Shown here: positions 10,691 through 22,699 of the stretch, piece after piece | How the letters are laid out: every line of letters begins with the position of its first letter | How positions within the stretch are numbered: position 1 is the first letter of the stretch | Assembly: GCA_014529385.2 (NCBI GenBank) | Contig: CM043947.1 | Coordinates: 124,962,391-125,026,390, forward strand | DNA: 64,000 bases | Reading direction: 5' to 3' | Source of the DNA: Adiantum capillus-veneris | Taxonomy: Eukaryota; Streptophyta; Polypodiopsida; Polypodiales; Pteridaceae | Made by a program: the position numbers and the translations under genes | The notes under the pieces: model-generated | Database searches by the model: none | Seen by the model: only the letters and a program-made list of their open reading frames with translations | Told to the model about the DNA's origin: nothing

Positions 10691-13600
10691 CGAACACATC
10701 AAATGCAAAGCCCTCTCTAGGACCGGTGGTAGATTCCCCTCGAATCCGCCTTAGCACTTGTATAGGCATTACGAGAGTGGTTGATTGTTGGGTTGTCTAG
10801 TTCTTGGATGCACTGATTGAGGAAAATCAATGGCATGTTAATAACAATGCTGCACCAGCTTGTTGAAGCTGCCATAGCCATTACACAGCATGCAGCTCTG
10901 ATTCTTGCCGTCTCTTTTAGGGACCACCGACTTGCATGGCACCAACTCCCATAAGCAAAGAAAAGAGGTCTCACAAACTTATAAGCTGTGAATGAAATAC
11001 TCATCAACAATCTTTTCTTATATTTAGGCCTATGAATATTATGATGAAATTTTTAGGTGTGGATTGCCTATGTTGTGTTATGATTGGTAGTGGAGGGTAC
11101 ATTCCACGGTGATCTCATGTTGAAGCATCAAAATGTGCTAGATAAATACTCTCATTGACACACATGTATATTGAATGTTGTGTCCTTTGCTAGGCACAAG
11201 TGTCACCTGCTATGATCTAATTTGAGGCCAACTCCGGCTAGCACGCTCTTTTTCATTCTTGTAAATCAATAAACCTATGTGTCTGTGTATTGGACTTGGC
11301 ATATTCACATGGAAGGAAAAGTTTTTCGTGATTTTCAACTTGCCCTACCTTCATGTATCATCCTGAATTTCTTCGATTGCTCTTATTTCAAAGTAACTCA
11401 CCTCGCGAGGTCTGGGGTATTCTAGAAAACACTTAATAAGTATCATAATATGTAGTAATTCTCTCATCAATATGTTTGCCAAGTGTGGTGCTCAGCATTA
11501 AGGAAAAGTGTCCTAGAGAATTTTCCTTCTCTTAGAATCCTCTTGTAATACTCGAAAAACAAAGTGTACTCAAGCTAGGCAAAGCTGACAAGCTCTTAAG
11601 TATTTTGAAAAAATGAGCCATGAGGACATTCTTGTAATTGAAATGGTCTATGCTTGTATCCTTAGACCCCATGTTGTGATCCTTGACATCACACCCAAGA
11701 AGGCACTACGCAAAAATCTCAAATGAATTTTCCTTGTATGTGCCTAAAGTAATTGAGAGCTAGTTGGCATTTCATGTTCTGGCATACCCAAGGGTAGACA
11801 TCTTGAACAAGGTTTTCATCAAAACCTTGTTATGCTTTCAACATCTCCCACAATGATGCATTGTAAGGGACCCCATTCTAGATCTGACATGTTTGCTATT
11901 AACAAACTTTGACAAACAACCTCCCACACATTAATTTGCCCATGTCTTTGAATTACATAGTGAGAAATGATGCATGTCCGTAAGTTGCAAGCACATTTGA
12001 AGGCATCTGGTGGAGAGGATCTTCCTTTTGTATCACTGCAGATGAAAACTGGCTCATACAATGTTTTTTGCCACTTGCATGCCATTTGCTTCACATCTGT
12101 CAATCATCCAAGTGTAATTCTCTTGATCTGGTGCGTGTCATATTTGTTTTTCCTCATGTTTTCAATGCACGTATGGACTCGATACACATTGAAAAAAGTG
12201 ATTGCATTCACTCAAATGACTTTGTGCTCCATTTGCACACTCTAATGTAGACTTTCCTCATGCCACACTAATATTTGAAGATATGGTTAGTGTAATATGA
12301 GCGTCAAAAAGCTCGAAAATAATGTTTCAATTTCAAAAGCTTGAAAATAAAAGCTTGCAAATATAAAATCCCCGAAAACAGCCTAGCACATTTTGCCTCT
12401 AGCCCTATTGGGCATCATATCTTTTCATGCCATGTTATTTATTCCATGTCTCCTTGCTAATCATGTCATTAGGGGATGACATCGGCGGGGAATTACCCAC
12501 TCAAGACAGTGCTGCACTTATCAGATTTAATGCACATGTTTACCAAGGCTCCACGAAGCAAGATTAGGTTTGTCCAAATGCTTTGCATATCCTACAAGAT
12601 CAGCCATGCAAGTGTAGTGTTCTTCCTTTCGTGCAATATCATAATTTTTTCTCAATTTATCACAATATCACCTAAAGCCGCACATGCATATCCTCTAATA
12701 AGTGCATTCCAAGAGACCGCATCTTGAAAGAATTCCTCGCTCCAAAAACAGCCTAGAGTTTCTTGGCTCTACCTCAATTGGCATATCCAAAAATCAATGC
12801 AAACTAAGATCACAAGAAGTCTACACACAATCAACATACATGTGGACCAAAGCTCCACCAAGCCAGCCATTGTAGGCTTGCACATCTTAGGGAGCAACCA
12901 TGTAAAATGTAGTATTCTTTTGTTGGGTGCAATGCAATGGATTCTTTCATTAAAGCATAGTGATTGTGATGTATTGTCATGCATTAAGCATATGAAGAAA
13001 AGCAATTGTTTGCGAGGAGATGCCCTCCTCTTGCATCCAATGATTATAGTTAAAATTCTTAGGTGCAAGCCCTTGTTGTTGGTTGTCCAACTTCAAAGAA
13101 GCCCTCGCTCTAAATTTGCAGAATGGATTTGCCAGCTGAAACCCATTAAATTTTTTTCGACAATTACGCTCTTGTATCATTTTATACAAATAAGTGAAAA
13201 AAAGACACTAAAGTATTCCTTTTGGTACCAAACTAGTGTTAAGAAAAATGATTGCATCTAGGATGATGCGTTCCTGTTGTGCATCCATTAAGATTAGCTT
13301 CCTTTGCTATCCTCTTGCTTTGGCAATATATCTATGTGTTGATAAGTTCATGCATGTCAATTAGGGTTTCAGTCAATCTTGACCAAAGTGTTAAAAGCTT
13401 AATCAACCATGATAAGATGGGATAACAATTGGCCAAACAGACTATGAAGGCCAAGTAGGGCTATGCGGAGTCAAAATGCATCACCCGGAGTCCAATTGGT
13501 CCCATTTTTAAAGAGTTATGGGAAGGTTAAAAACATTTCAGTATGGTGGGTTGGCACGAAAGTCAACCGTAAAGATGACCAATGTATCATAGTTCATTAG

Positions 13601-13960
13601 AACGAAGATAACTTGGAGTAAAGAAACTTTACAAGTTTATGTCCTCATTGGAGCTACCAATGGCAGAAGATATAGACATAGAGGTCAAAGGGTAGTGTTG
13701 GATGTTATGTAATGATGTGATGAGAGCATGGGCTTCTATGAGTTCCAATTTGTATCTCACAAGCTCCTATTTTATACCTATACTAGTTAATCTTAAGCAT
13801 TGTTCAAACGAACAACTTTGTAAAACATGAAAAGTATTTTGATCTAATTTTTAAGGATGGTTGAGGTAATAAAGAGCTCAATCTCTCCTTCTGTACTCTC
13901 TTCTATCCTCTTGAGTGAATGTGCTCATTGGTTTTTCACATTAGAAGTGTGCTTGTGACA
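10691..13960. other. Unassigned AT-rich spacer
   Basis: No reading frame carries recognisable motifs. Phrases around 12370-12420 and 12740-12790 (both with AAACAGCCTAG) look like a diverged repeat of roughly 370-bp spacing. From about 13440 to 13950 there is a promoter-like TATTTTATACC, then AATAAAGAG and a CT-rich end. That would suit an old solo LTR, but no matching copy or target duplication was found. Confidence 0.35.
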
Positions 13961-14530
13961 CTACCTCCATGTTTGTGTGTGTGTGTGTATGTAGAGAGAG
14001 AACTGATCTTCCTCTATTGTTTGTATGTGCTCTCGGGTGTGTGTATGTGCTTGTTTGTGCATTCCTTGCTTGATTGGCAAGAATGAATGCTTGCTTTGTT
14101 GAATGTGAAATGTAAATTGCAGATTGAGTATTTGATTGAGTCGGTAGGATTGAGACGACACCATAGATACAATCTTCATGAATAGAGTAGCCAGCTAGAG
14201 TGGATAGAGCACTTATTGCTATCTATGTGTAGCTTAAACTGTCACATAAGTTTGGTAGCCTCCAAGCTCTAATTTAGAGAATATGTTGGCAATGATCGCA
14301 CAACCATTTTTTTCCATCATTGTCAGGGAGTGCTAGTCTAAGCTAGAGAGTCCCCACATATACTCGGAAGGGGAAGGAAGGGGGGGGGGGGGACTATGTA
14401 TAAATGTGTATAACCACTATTTTAAGCTTCATTGGTTGCAAATCCAACGGATTTATAGTAGAGTTTTATGTTTTTTTGCACATTTAAGGAGAAAAGAGAG
14501 TGCAAGATTTGCAAAAAGTTACAAAAGTCA
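13961..14530. other. Spacer with TG and poly-G tracts
   Basis: It contains a short TG microsatellite at about 13970-13990 and an uninterrupted run of 13 G at 14380-14392. No gene is seen. The poly-G run may be a sequencing or assembly weak spot. Confidence 0.5.
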
Positions 14531-14975
14531 CCACAATTGAGATTACGACAAGTTAGGTTGTCTCTTACGCACTTTTGCTTTTTTTGCACACAAATAACAC
14601 AAAAATGATTTCATTAGTACTAAAGTCGCAAAAGTCACCACAATTGAGATTACGACAAGTTAGGTTGTCTCTTATGCACTTTTGCTTTTTTTTTTGCACA
14701 CAAAGAACACAAAAATTATTTCATTACTATAGTATCACCACAATTGAGATTACGACAAGCTAGGTTGTCTCTTGTGCACTTTTGCTTTTCTTTGCACACA
14801 AAGAACACAAAAATTATTTCATTACTATTATCATCACAATTGAGATTACGACAAGCTAGGTTGTCTCTTATGCACTTTTGCTTTTCTTTGCACACAAAGA
14901 ACACAAAAATTATTTCATTACTATTATCACCACAAGCTAGGTTGTCTCCTATGCATCGTTTGTTTTAGTTTTTTT
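14531..14975. repeat. Tandem array of about 100-bp units, 4.5 copies
   Basis: Units begin near 14531, 14638, 14738 and 14834, with a shortened fifth from about 14928. Spacings are 107, 100 and 96 bp. Each contains CACAATTGAGATTACGACAA, then AGGTTGTCTCT and a T-rich run followed by GCACACAAA. Copies 3 and 4 share AAGCTAGG where copies 1 and 2 have AAGTTAGG, so the array grew in steps. No spacer diversity is present, so it is not CRISPR-like. Confidence 0.85.
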
Positions 14976-15359
14976 TTTCAAGCTTTTGGGCTGATTCAAA
15001 AATGTATAGTGTCAAAAATTTCCTTTGTCCCTCAAATTTTCTCTAAACAAAAGTGGACAATCTCTTTGTATAAATGAGATTTGTAAAAAAAAAATCTCAG
15101 GTAGAAACCATCTGAGGTAAGATCATACAAGCCCAATTTTTGTAATTTGTAGTGGACATGGGACTCTAGAGGCCTTGGAATGCATAGATTTGCAAATGTT
15201 TATAAACAATAAGAGCCCATATGGGGTGATTAGAGCCAAATGTCCAATTTTTGACATCATGTTTTGAATTACAAGAGTAACTCTATAATGACAATAGTTG
15301 TTCAACATGATGAGAAGCGCAATGGAGCAAGGATGAAGAGCTGTTAAAAAGATTGGATT
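14976..15359. other. Spacer, no gene seen
   Basis: AT-rich sequence with only a 61-codon minus-strand frame and no motif. It separates the tandem array from the segment that recurs at 45.7 kb. Confidence 0.45.
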
Positions 15360-16295
15360 ATATAAAGTTGTTGGTCAATGCATACATTAAGATGGACATT
15401 AAAATTCATGTCTAATTGTAAAATCTCTTTTTATTTTTTGCAAAATGATGTCGTATAAAATTATTCGCCCTCAAAAGAGTTCCAGCTTGTAGTAGATTGG
15501 TGGTGAAAAAGTTACTATTGATTCTACATAACCTTAGACTTTATTTTTTTAAAGCTTGAAGTGTAAAAGTGAGTTTTACTTAATTTTTTAAAGGTCGTCA
15601 TTCAAGTCACACCACCGCAATGTTATGTACACATTGAGTACAAACCAAGTTTTCAAAATTGTGCAGCCATAGAAAAAAGATTCGTCTTGATCCTAGGTAC
15701 ATACAAAGCATCAAAAAGTGTGAAAGAGAAGTCGCCTATATTAGTAAGCACAATCTTTCCAACTCTCTGAACTGATAAGTGGTATTGTTAGCACATGTGA
15801 AAATATTCACCTTAAGGGCAATCTAAAGAGAAGTGAAAAAACCATGATGAGATGTAATGTGCTTAGTTGTACCACCGTCAAAGTACCACACATGGTCCAC
15901 ATTTTCTTCAATACATGCATCATGAGCACATGGGTCATATCGATATGGTGCAATAAAAGCCCATTCTACATTTAAAAATTGCAATCATTGCTGTCACTAC
16001 ATCATGTGAATACTTGGCACTTGCCCACCCAAACAACAATCCCTTTGCTAGGATTTCAATGGCAAAACTTGTACAATTTGGTAGACTATGGAAAGCCTTG
16101 ATATTTTGGTTGTTTCCTTGTGCACTCTCTCTTGCTTTCTAGAATGTGTGGACCATTCCCTTTCTCCTACTTACATGCAACTTGCATGTAGTGTGCTTCG
16201 TGGCACTTTAGATCTGTCCCACTTGCATGCACTTGCTTGTATTGTGTTGTTCAGCACTTGTGAGACTAGTTGGCTACTAAACAGAGCATGACATC

Positions 16296-16299
<4 letters not shown>
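15360..16299. repeat. Dispersed repeat, copy 1 (partner at 45668)
   Basis: From 'aaagttgttggtcaatgca' on, this stretch matches 45668-46677 in the same order with substitutions and small indels. Both copies contain a copia protease relic on the minus strand, then phrases with TTGCATGTAGTGTGCTTC, then a CT microsatellite. They are two insertions of one decayed family, or an old segmental copy. Confidence 0.75.
15640..15910 (-). pseudogene. Copia protease relic (copy 1)
   Basis: On the minus strand the text VDHVWYFDGGTTKHI (D codon at 15877-15879) matches the copia protease start W-Y-x-D-S-G-A, with Ser-Gly-Ala decayed to Gly-Gly-Thr. Downstream on the same strand FTLFDALYVPRIKTNLFS (about 15680-15740) matches the end of the copia protease. 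Frames shift between these blocks, so only remnants survive. No gag, integrase or LTR could be assigned. Confidence 0.7.
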
Positions 16300-16376
<77 letters not shown>

Positions 16377-16391
16377 ACACACACACACACA
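16300..16391. repeat. CT then CA microsatellite
   Basis: (TC)n at 16300-16338 is followed directly by (AC)n to 16391 with one interruption. Long translations of this block (CVCVCV, SLSLSL) are artefacts. Confidence 0.95.
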
Positions 16392-16742
16392 TACTAATCA
16401 GGGCATTTTATCAATTTTGCTTATGTTTTACTCTCAAAAACCATTCAAAAAAAGGAATGTGAATAGAACTCTCCTATACCTACTATTCTTGCAGTTTAAG
16501 TGAAAAGCAACTACTTCTTGGTGCATGCATGAACAGAAAAAAACAATCTCAAAAGTGTGATTTCAGAATTCTCCCTCTTTATGCATGCACCAAAATAGAA
16601 GTGGTTGCTTTTCACTTAAACTCTACGAATAGTAGGTATAAGATATTTCTATTTACATTACTTCTTTTGAATGGTTTTGAGAGTAAAACATTGATAAAAT
16701 GTCCAAAAGTAGTAATAGTGATAACTGTGTGTGTGTGTGTGA
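16340..16742. mobile_element. Long foldback with about 110-bp core arms (MITE-like)
   Basis: The left arm (about 16401-16533) reads from CATTTTATCAATTTTGC through TTTTACTCTCAAAAACCATT to GGTGCATGCAT. Its reverse complement follows from about 16580 to 16707. The symmetry extends outward: (AC)n on the left faces (GT)n at 16728-16741. A small central loop contains an acidic-looking short frame only. A single arm recurs at about 46750-46850. The structure fits a foldback or MITE-type element, but no target duplication was identified. Confidence 0.7.
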
Positions 16743-18139
16743 TAAAATATAATATCTAATTTTATCAAATGATTTTCTCATATTAAACTGGTCATTAAAT
16801 ATGGGAAGATAAAAGGAGAACAAGAGTTAGGATATAGATATGTGCTTCTAAACCTATCTCAAAAGGGGACCAAAAGGAGAAATGGTTGCATCTCGATAGG
16901 GGTCCAAAAGGAGACAGTCTACCAAAGAGCAATGTGGAATAAGTGCTTCTAGATTTACCTCAGCAAGGGACCAAGAGGAGAGATGGTTACATCTTAATAG
17001 GGGTCCAAAAGGAGGTAGTCTAGCAAAGAGCAACGTGCATTTAATGGAGCTTAAAATACCTTAGGGTTAGATTCATTAAAGACCTCCAAAGGTTAGTGGT
17101 AAAAAATCCTTTGACCTTAGGCAAGCTAGGGCTAACGTTGAGGTCGGAATCCTAGCCAAGCATAAGGTGCTTGTTGTGCTTGCTAACTAAAGTGCCTAAA
17201 GTGTTTGTGGGAACCTTTCCCAAGCTCGAGGTGCTTCTCATGCTTAAATGACTAAGGTTCTTGAAGTGTTCAATTCAAACATAAACTCCCAAGAGGCATA
17301 AATGGTTTGCATGCTTAAATGACCAGGTTCTTGAAGTGTTCAATTCAAACATGATATCTTAAGAAGCATAAAAGACACATGTCAAGATCCTCCCCATGTG
17401 GCCCTCATGATGTGCTTGAATCCTATTGGATAGGCTTTAAAGGGGTCCAATGACAAAAGTTAGATGCATAAAAATAAATATTTAAGCTCTTTCTCTCAAA
17501 GAGGAAAAAGAGGACACACGTCCAAATGATATAATAAATAATAAGAGAGAGAGAGAGGATATACTCTCCCACACACACACACACACGTATACTCTTATTG
17601 TGTGGAGTGAAAAGTGGAAGAGCTCCATCTCCTTATCCAAGCTTGTTGAGAAGTTGAGAGCCTACACAAACACGCTTGGCTATGGAATGCAAACCCAACC
17701 AAGAGCCATGCTTCAATGCTTAAGCTTTCCATTTTCTTCATCTTCATTACTATGCTATTATGCTATGAATGATTCCTCTTCCTCTTATGAATGATTTCTT
17801 TCTCATATGAAGGAGTCTTCTTCCTCTTCCCCATCCTCATTCCCCGCTAGCTCTCTCCATATTCAAAGGTGTTTGAGGCCTTGGGACTGAGGCTCGGGAT
17901 AGTTAATGCTTTTTGCAAAGTCTCGCTATGCTCATGATGCATGAACCTTTACATCTTCATTGCATCACCCAGGTCACAAGGAACACAAAGATTGTATTGT
18001 ACCAAGTCTCTCTTGATGGGAGAATCTATAATACAAACGCCTTTTGGAGGGGGGACCGGCTCCAAGTAAATCCGGTCCTCAACTATAATTGTCATGTTCT
18101 CTAGTACTCTCTCTCTTGAAAAAGTTTTGCTCATGCCAA
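16743..18139. other. Spacer or LTR body upstream of gypsy 1, with tandem duplications
   Basis: Two adjacent copies of a block of about 102 bp (with GGGGTCCAAAAGGAG) lie at about 16845-16940 and 16947-17040. A second local duplication, with CTTGAAGTGTTCAATTCAAA, lies at about 17267 and 17331. A short AC microsatellite is at 17571-17586. The downstream part of this stretch probably is the LTR of gypsy 1, whose 5' edge I cannot place. Confidence 0.45.
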
Positions 18140-18245
18140 GTTAATTAAGTACTATGTTTATGTTGCTACCATCAATTAAATTCACCCTCTATGTTAATTA
18201 AGTACTATCTTTATATTGCTACCATCAATTAAATTCACCCTCTAT
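18140..18245. repeat. 53-bp perfect-spacing tandem duplication in LTR end
   Basis: A unit starting GTTAATTAAGTACTAT and ending CACCCTCTAT occurs at 18140-18192 and 18193-18245 with about three differences. It lies just before the presumed LTR end of gypsy 1. Confidence 0.85.
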
Positions 18246-18318
18246 ATCTCACAAAACTGCTCACTCTAATTCTCTTAATTCTACTATTCCCAAAGTTCCT
18301 AGGCCATTTCCATTTCAT

Positions 18319-18330
18319 TGGTATCAGAGC
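18319..18330 (+). other. Primer binding site, initiator tRNA-Met (gypsy 1)
   Basis: TGGTATCAGAGC, perfect, one base after a CA end. The primer is best known from copia but is also used by several plant gypsy lineages; the coding that follows here is gypsy. Confidence 0.8.
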
Positions 18331-18729
18331 TATTGGTTTCTCTTTTCTTGCTTAAGAAGAGAGGTGCTTAAGTAGCCTATTAATGGTTGATTTTGTTGAT
18401 TATATTAGGGTAAGTGGGACTGGAATTTATTATCGGTTTTGTTGAGCCCACTATATGGGATATGGTGCACACCTTGGGAGCTGTTTTAATAATGGGGTCT
18501 TTTTAGACTTGCCTACGGCTTTACCATTATTGAGCCATAAAGAGTCCAAAAGGAGCTATCCATCGGCAATTTTTCTATGCTAGACCCATTCCACTACTCT
18601 CTATAATTAACCAATTTGAGTTGTGCGTGTAGATACTTAAGTGCTTACTTTCAAAGGCTAAGAGGAGTAGCAACTAAGGTTTTGAATTGCCAAACAATAC
18701 ACTAAGTAAAACACATAAGTATAATTAGC

Positions 18730-19990
18730 ATGGCTAACAATAATCAAGAGAGTCGAATGAACATTGATGACTTTGATTTTTCACATGAAGGTGCTAATGA
18801 TGATGCCCCCACGTCTATCAATTATCTTGTTCCTAGGTTGCATCAAGCTATCAACAACCCTACTTTGCAAGCCAAACTTACTGAACAACTTCGTGCTTAT
18901 AAGATTTCCCTTGTTCTCCAAGAGGAGAGAGAGTTTAAGAGGCCTCTTGATGAGACTCCCAAAAGAAGACTTTCTCCCATAAGAGAGAAGGAAACCAAAG
19001 AACAAGAAAGAAGAAAATCCCTAAGTTCCTCTAAAGATGTGGTCCACGAAGACGGCGGTTTAGACTATTGCCAACTCTTCCCAAGAGGAAACGGTCAACC
19101 CACAGTCCTTCTCCTCGTCATTCCAAAAGGAAGAAAAAGGCAAGAAAGAGGTCATCATATTCTCCTTCTTCTTCACCTTCCTCCTATTCTGATGAAAGCA
19201 ACAACTATTCTCCTAGAGAATACAAGAGGAGAGGACATCGCAAAACTTACCCTGTATGGCTAAGGTCCCAAAAGCTCAAGAAATTCAAAGAGGGATGAAA
19301 GAGTATCTCTTTCCTCACTTATGATGGCACCTTTGGTGCCACCGACAAAGTATTGGCCTTCATCCAACAATTTTATGTGGCCTTTGCAGATGAGGGCTTG
19401 AGGGCTTCATGGAGTCCTCCAAGCTACACCATGTAGCTATGCACTTCCAAAAATATATTCGTCAATGGGGGGCTAGCTTTCGTGGCAACGACAAAGCCCC
19501 AAAGACATGGAAAACTCTAGGAGTTTCCATAATGAAGCAATTCCTTGCAAGGAATTCCAAGGACAAAGTGCTCACCGAATTGCGAAGTTGGAAGCTACTC
19601 TTCAACGAGTCTATCCACAAATATGTAGACAAGTTTTTGGATTTACATCTCAAAGCTACAGCCTTTCAAAGGATAGACTTCGCCGAACAAAAGTAATAAT
19701 TTTGTGCGGGATTACCTGAAGAAATGACTGAGTATATCAACTCACAACGACCTATCACTATCTTCGAAGTCATCCACCACACTATGGTTACTTAAAGAAT
19801 CAATTTCCAACAAGGGGCGAGAAGAGATATCAAACCCATGGAAAACAAGGATCAAAACGAAGCTAAAGGGAAGAGCAATTTTCAAAACTTTTCCCAAGGC
19901 AACACCAACACCAACAACAAAAAGGCCAAGGAGAAAGGAGCTAACAAAGGTTAAAAAGGCAAAACAAAGATGGCACATATCACATGTGCG
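18730..19990 (+). pseudogene. Gypsy 1 gag remnant
   Basis: The frame from 18730 (MANNNQESRMNIDDF) is hydrophilic and Ser/Arg/Lys-rich and shifts near 19070. A second block at 19409-19696 has the layout of a gypsy gag capsid, with KYIRQWGASFRG, WKTLGVSIMKQFL, LTELRSWK and KYVDKFLDL. A stop and shift separate the blocks. The gag protein would form the particle shell. No zinc knuckle was found, and the region after 19800 is Lys/Asn-rich with stops. Confidence 0.65.
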
Positions 19991-20960
19991 TTGACTATAG
20001 AGCACGTAATAGGATCACTATAAAAAAATAAATAAATTTTTGACGCGGGTAGAAGATCTATTTGATAAGTTACAAGTTTTGGCCTAACACATGCTCTAGC
20101 CACATTCAAACTCACTATGGAAAAAAATCCTCAGGCCACTCAAATTCTCTTGAAGAGTACAAGTGACACCTCCAAGTAATCTTTGAAGTTGTGTGAGAGA
20201 ATAAGCTTTTCATTAATCAAAAGAAAAGTGAAATTTTTCTACAAGAGATTCAATATTTAGGTCCCATTATCTCTCAAGATGGTATCCATATGGATCCATC
20301 AAAGTTGGAGGTAATAAAAGCATGGCCTAATCCAAGGAGTCTACATGAGCTAAGAAGCTTATTTTGGTATGTCTGCATACTATAAACGCTTCATAACAAA
20401 ATTCTTTCAAATAGCAGGACCATTGCATGACTTAACAAAGAAGAACGTTAAGTACTCATGGATTGCTAAAGAACAAAATTCTTTTGACAAGCTCAAAGAG
20501 AATCTTACCTCCCAACCAGTCCTTATGCTTTTGGATCTCTCAAAGACATTTGAGTTCCAATGTGATGCTTGTGGTGATTGCCTTGGAGTAGTTTTGCTTC
20601 AAGAAGGGCATTCCATAGTATATGAGAGCCGAAGGCTCATGAACGGGTCTTGGGCATATACAAAAAAGAGCTTTTAGTTGTTCTACATGCCCTAGACACA
20701 TGGAAGCTAGCACTATCTCTTGGGGGCTCCATTCATCTTATGAATGGATCACAAAGCCTCAGAACTTCATGACGCAAACCAAGCTCTCCGACAAACAAAT
20801 GAGGTGGGAAAATTTTCTTTTGCAATTTAAATTTCATATTGGTCACATTGCTGGCAAGCACAATCAAGTGGTCAATGCACTTTCATGACGACCAAGGGTA
20901 AATGTGGTGTCTATAGCAACTCAAAATGACCTATCTTTTATGATAGATGAGTGTGCTATT
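19970..20960 (+). pseudogene. Gypsy 1 reverse transcriptase and RNase H remnant
   Basis: The motif VDYRARNRITIKK near 19990 marks the finger region of gypsy reverse transcriptase. The central YxDD palm is lost through frameshifts and a deletion. At 20369-20677 the connection and RNase H entry are well kept: YYKRFITKFFQIAGPLHDL, then FDKLKENLTSQPVL and FEFQCDACGDCLGVVLLQEG. After a stop the RNase H tail continues near 20750-20890 (MRWENFLLQF, AGKHNQVVNALS). In life it copied element RNA to DNA and removed the RNA strand. Confidence 0.8.
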
Positions 20961-21237
20961 GTTCGAGACTTTAAGCATGTAGTTACAGGCTTTGCATTAG
21001 GAAAAAAAAAGGAACCATTCACCTTGAAGTATGGCTATCTTCCAAACGGAAATAGACTATGTCTTACTCACCCATACAATAAGAAAGTCATGTATGAATC
21101 CCTTCTCCTTATGCGGGGCAAAGTGGGATTCCATAATCTACTCTTCAAGGAGTAGAAATGTATTTATGTTGGTCTATCATGAAAAGGAAACATACAAGAT
21201 TATGTTTCAAAATGCATGGTATACCAAAAATTGAAAT

Positions 21238-21500
21238 TTGATCGAGGGAAGCAACTTGGATTGTTTCATTCTTAGCAAGAGAACACACTCTATGTCTGTC
21301 AAGAAGACTATTAAGGCACATCAAACGGAAACGCTCTTTAGATCTCAAATTTTCAAGTATTATGGCTTGCCAACATCCATAGTGTCGGACAAAGATCCTA
21401 GAATGACTAGTAATTTCTGGAAGGGTCTCTTTGAGAATGTAGAAAGTAGATTAAATTTCTCTTTTTGCCTATCCATAGATGGATGACAAAAGTGAAATGG
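21238..21500 (+). pseudogene. Gypsy 1 integrase core fragment
   Basis: FKYYGLPTSIVSDKDPRMTS at about 21352-21411 is the second-aspartate region of a gypsy integrase core, followed by FWKGLFEN. The text then decays at the position where the catalytic glutamate would lie, and gypsy 2 protease sequence begins at about 21500-21540. The zinc domain, first aspartate and glutamate regions are not readable. Confidence 0.75.
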
Positions 21501-21529
21501 GACCGCCGACCGAGGCAGTTCTAGTGGCA

Positions 21530-21790
21530 CCCAGATAGGATGTTTCCATTACACCTCTCATAGTCAAAGTTTGGTTGCATTGTCAGGGGCATTTAAGGAA
21601 CAAGAACTTTATATCATGCCTTTGGAGGGGTGTGATATTCTTTTGGGAATCCCTTGGTTCCACAAGAACAATGTGGTGGTCGATTACAAGGCGAGAAAAG
21701 AAACTTTGAAGAATGAAAAGGGTAGAGAGATTACTTGATATGTGAAATTGAAGGGCGAGTCAGTTCAACTTGTATTGGCTTTGTCCAGTT
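21530..21790 (+). pseudogene. Gypsy 2 protease, C-terminal part
   Basis: The segment reads LYIMPLEGCDILLGIPWFHK, then VVVDYKARK. This is the back half of a gypsy retropepsin, with the usual D-I/V-L-G-x-x-W motif. The active-site D-S/T-G half is missing, so the boundary with gypsy 1 falls within the protease. Confidence 0.75.
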
Positions 21791-21899
21791 CCAAATTAAT
21801 GAAATACAATCCTTTTGTCTAGTACTTTGTCTTCTTAAATGAGATAGATGACAAGAAAATATCAAACTTGTATGGCCTTGAGAGGGAACTATAAGAATT

Positions 21900-22690
21900 T
21901 TTACAAGCTTAGGCTGACTGTTTCTCAGAAGGCTTACCGGGAGAGTTACCTCCTCAACATTGTCAAGATCACACTATTGATTTGATTTTGCATAGTATGC
22001 CACTAAATTGGACACCTTATAGAGAGTTTTTCTTAGTAGAGATCCACTTTTTGGGACACCATCTCTGCGGAGGGTGTCAAAATGGATCTCGCCAAGGTGG
22101 AGACCATTACAGATTGGCTAGATTTAAAGCATGTTCATGAGGTTTGAAGCTTTTTGGTTTGTGCTCTTACTATCAGTGGTTCATTTGGAAGTTTGCGGAG
22201 ATTGCTTCTCCTCTGCATGCTTTGACACAAAAAGGGGTTCTTTGCACATGGGGACAATCTGAGACTACACCCTTCAAGACTCTCAGGTAGAAATTGAAGA
22301 TTGGCCAGTGTTGGCTTTGCCAGACTTGCAGAAGCCATTTGAGGTATATTGTGATGCATGTGGCCACAGTCTATTAGCAGTCTTGATGCAGGAAGGCAAT
22401 GTTGTAGCTTATGAGAGCCGAATGGTTTCTAGAATAAAACAGGTTGCACAAATTCATGAGAAGGAGTAGTTTGCATTTATCCATGCACTTAGTCATTGGA
22501 AACACTTTCTACTTGAAGCCAACATTGTAGTGTTCATTGTCCTCTGGAGTTTATTCTATTTCTTGTCTCAAAAAACGTTCGGTCAAGCAAATGTGTGGGC
22601 AAACATTTTGTCCCAATTTCACTTTTAGATTGTGCATGTTCAAGGAAAGAATAATGTGGTGGAGGATGCACTATCTTGTAAGCCTTTGGT
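21900..22690 (+). pseudogene. Gypsy 2 reverse transcriptase/RNase H remnant
   Basis: DCFSEGLPGELPPQH and HTIDLILHSMPLN near 21920-22000 are the start of a gypsy reverse transcriptase. The palm, including YxDD, is deleted. The connection region (ASPLHALTQKG near 22205) and RNase H entry follow, then a tail with LSCKP near 22675, all in shifting frames. Confidence 0.75.
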
Positions 22691-22699
22691 TTTGGCTAT

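Larger units (their letters stand above)
18319..21500 (+). mobile_element. Gypsy 1: decayed Ty3/gypsy element
   Basis: An initiator tRNA-Met primer site at 18319-18330 follows an LTR-like end (TTTCA at 18317). Then come gag-like frames, reverse transcriptase and RNase H remnants, and a piece of integrase core ending near 21490, in normal gypsy order. Protease and the front of reverse transcriptase are largely gone, and every domain has stops or frameshifts. Immediately after the integrase piece a different gypsy begins inside its protease, so the 3' end was lost by deletion or recombination. Confidence 0.75.

Noticed and set aside
14531-14975. CRISPR-like array
   Set aside because: Units are contiguous and similar over their whole length with no unique spacers; the DNA is plant.
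16171-16503. Open frames of 73-77 codons on both strands
   Set aside because: They are translations of the CT/CA microsatellite (SLSLSL, THTHTH, CVCVCV).
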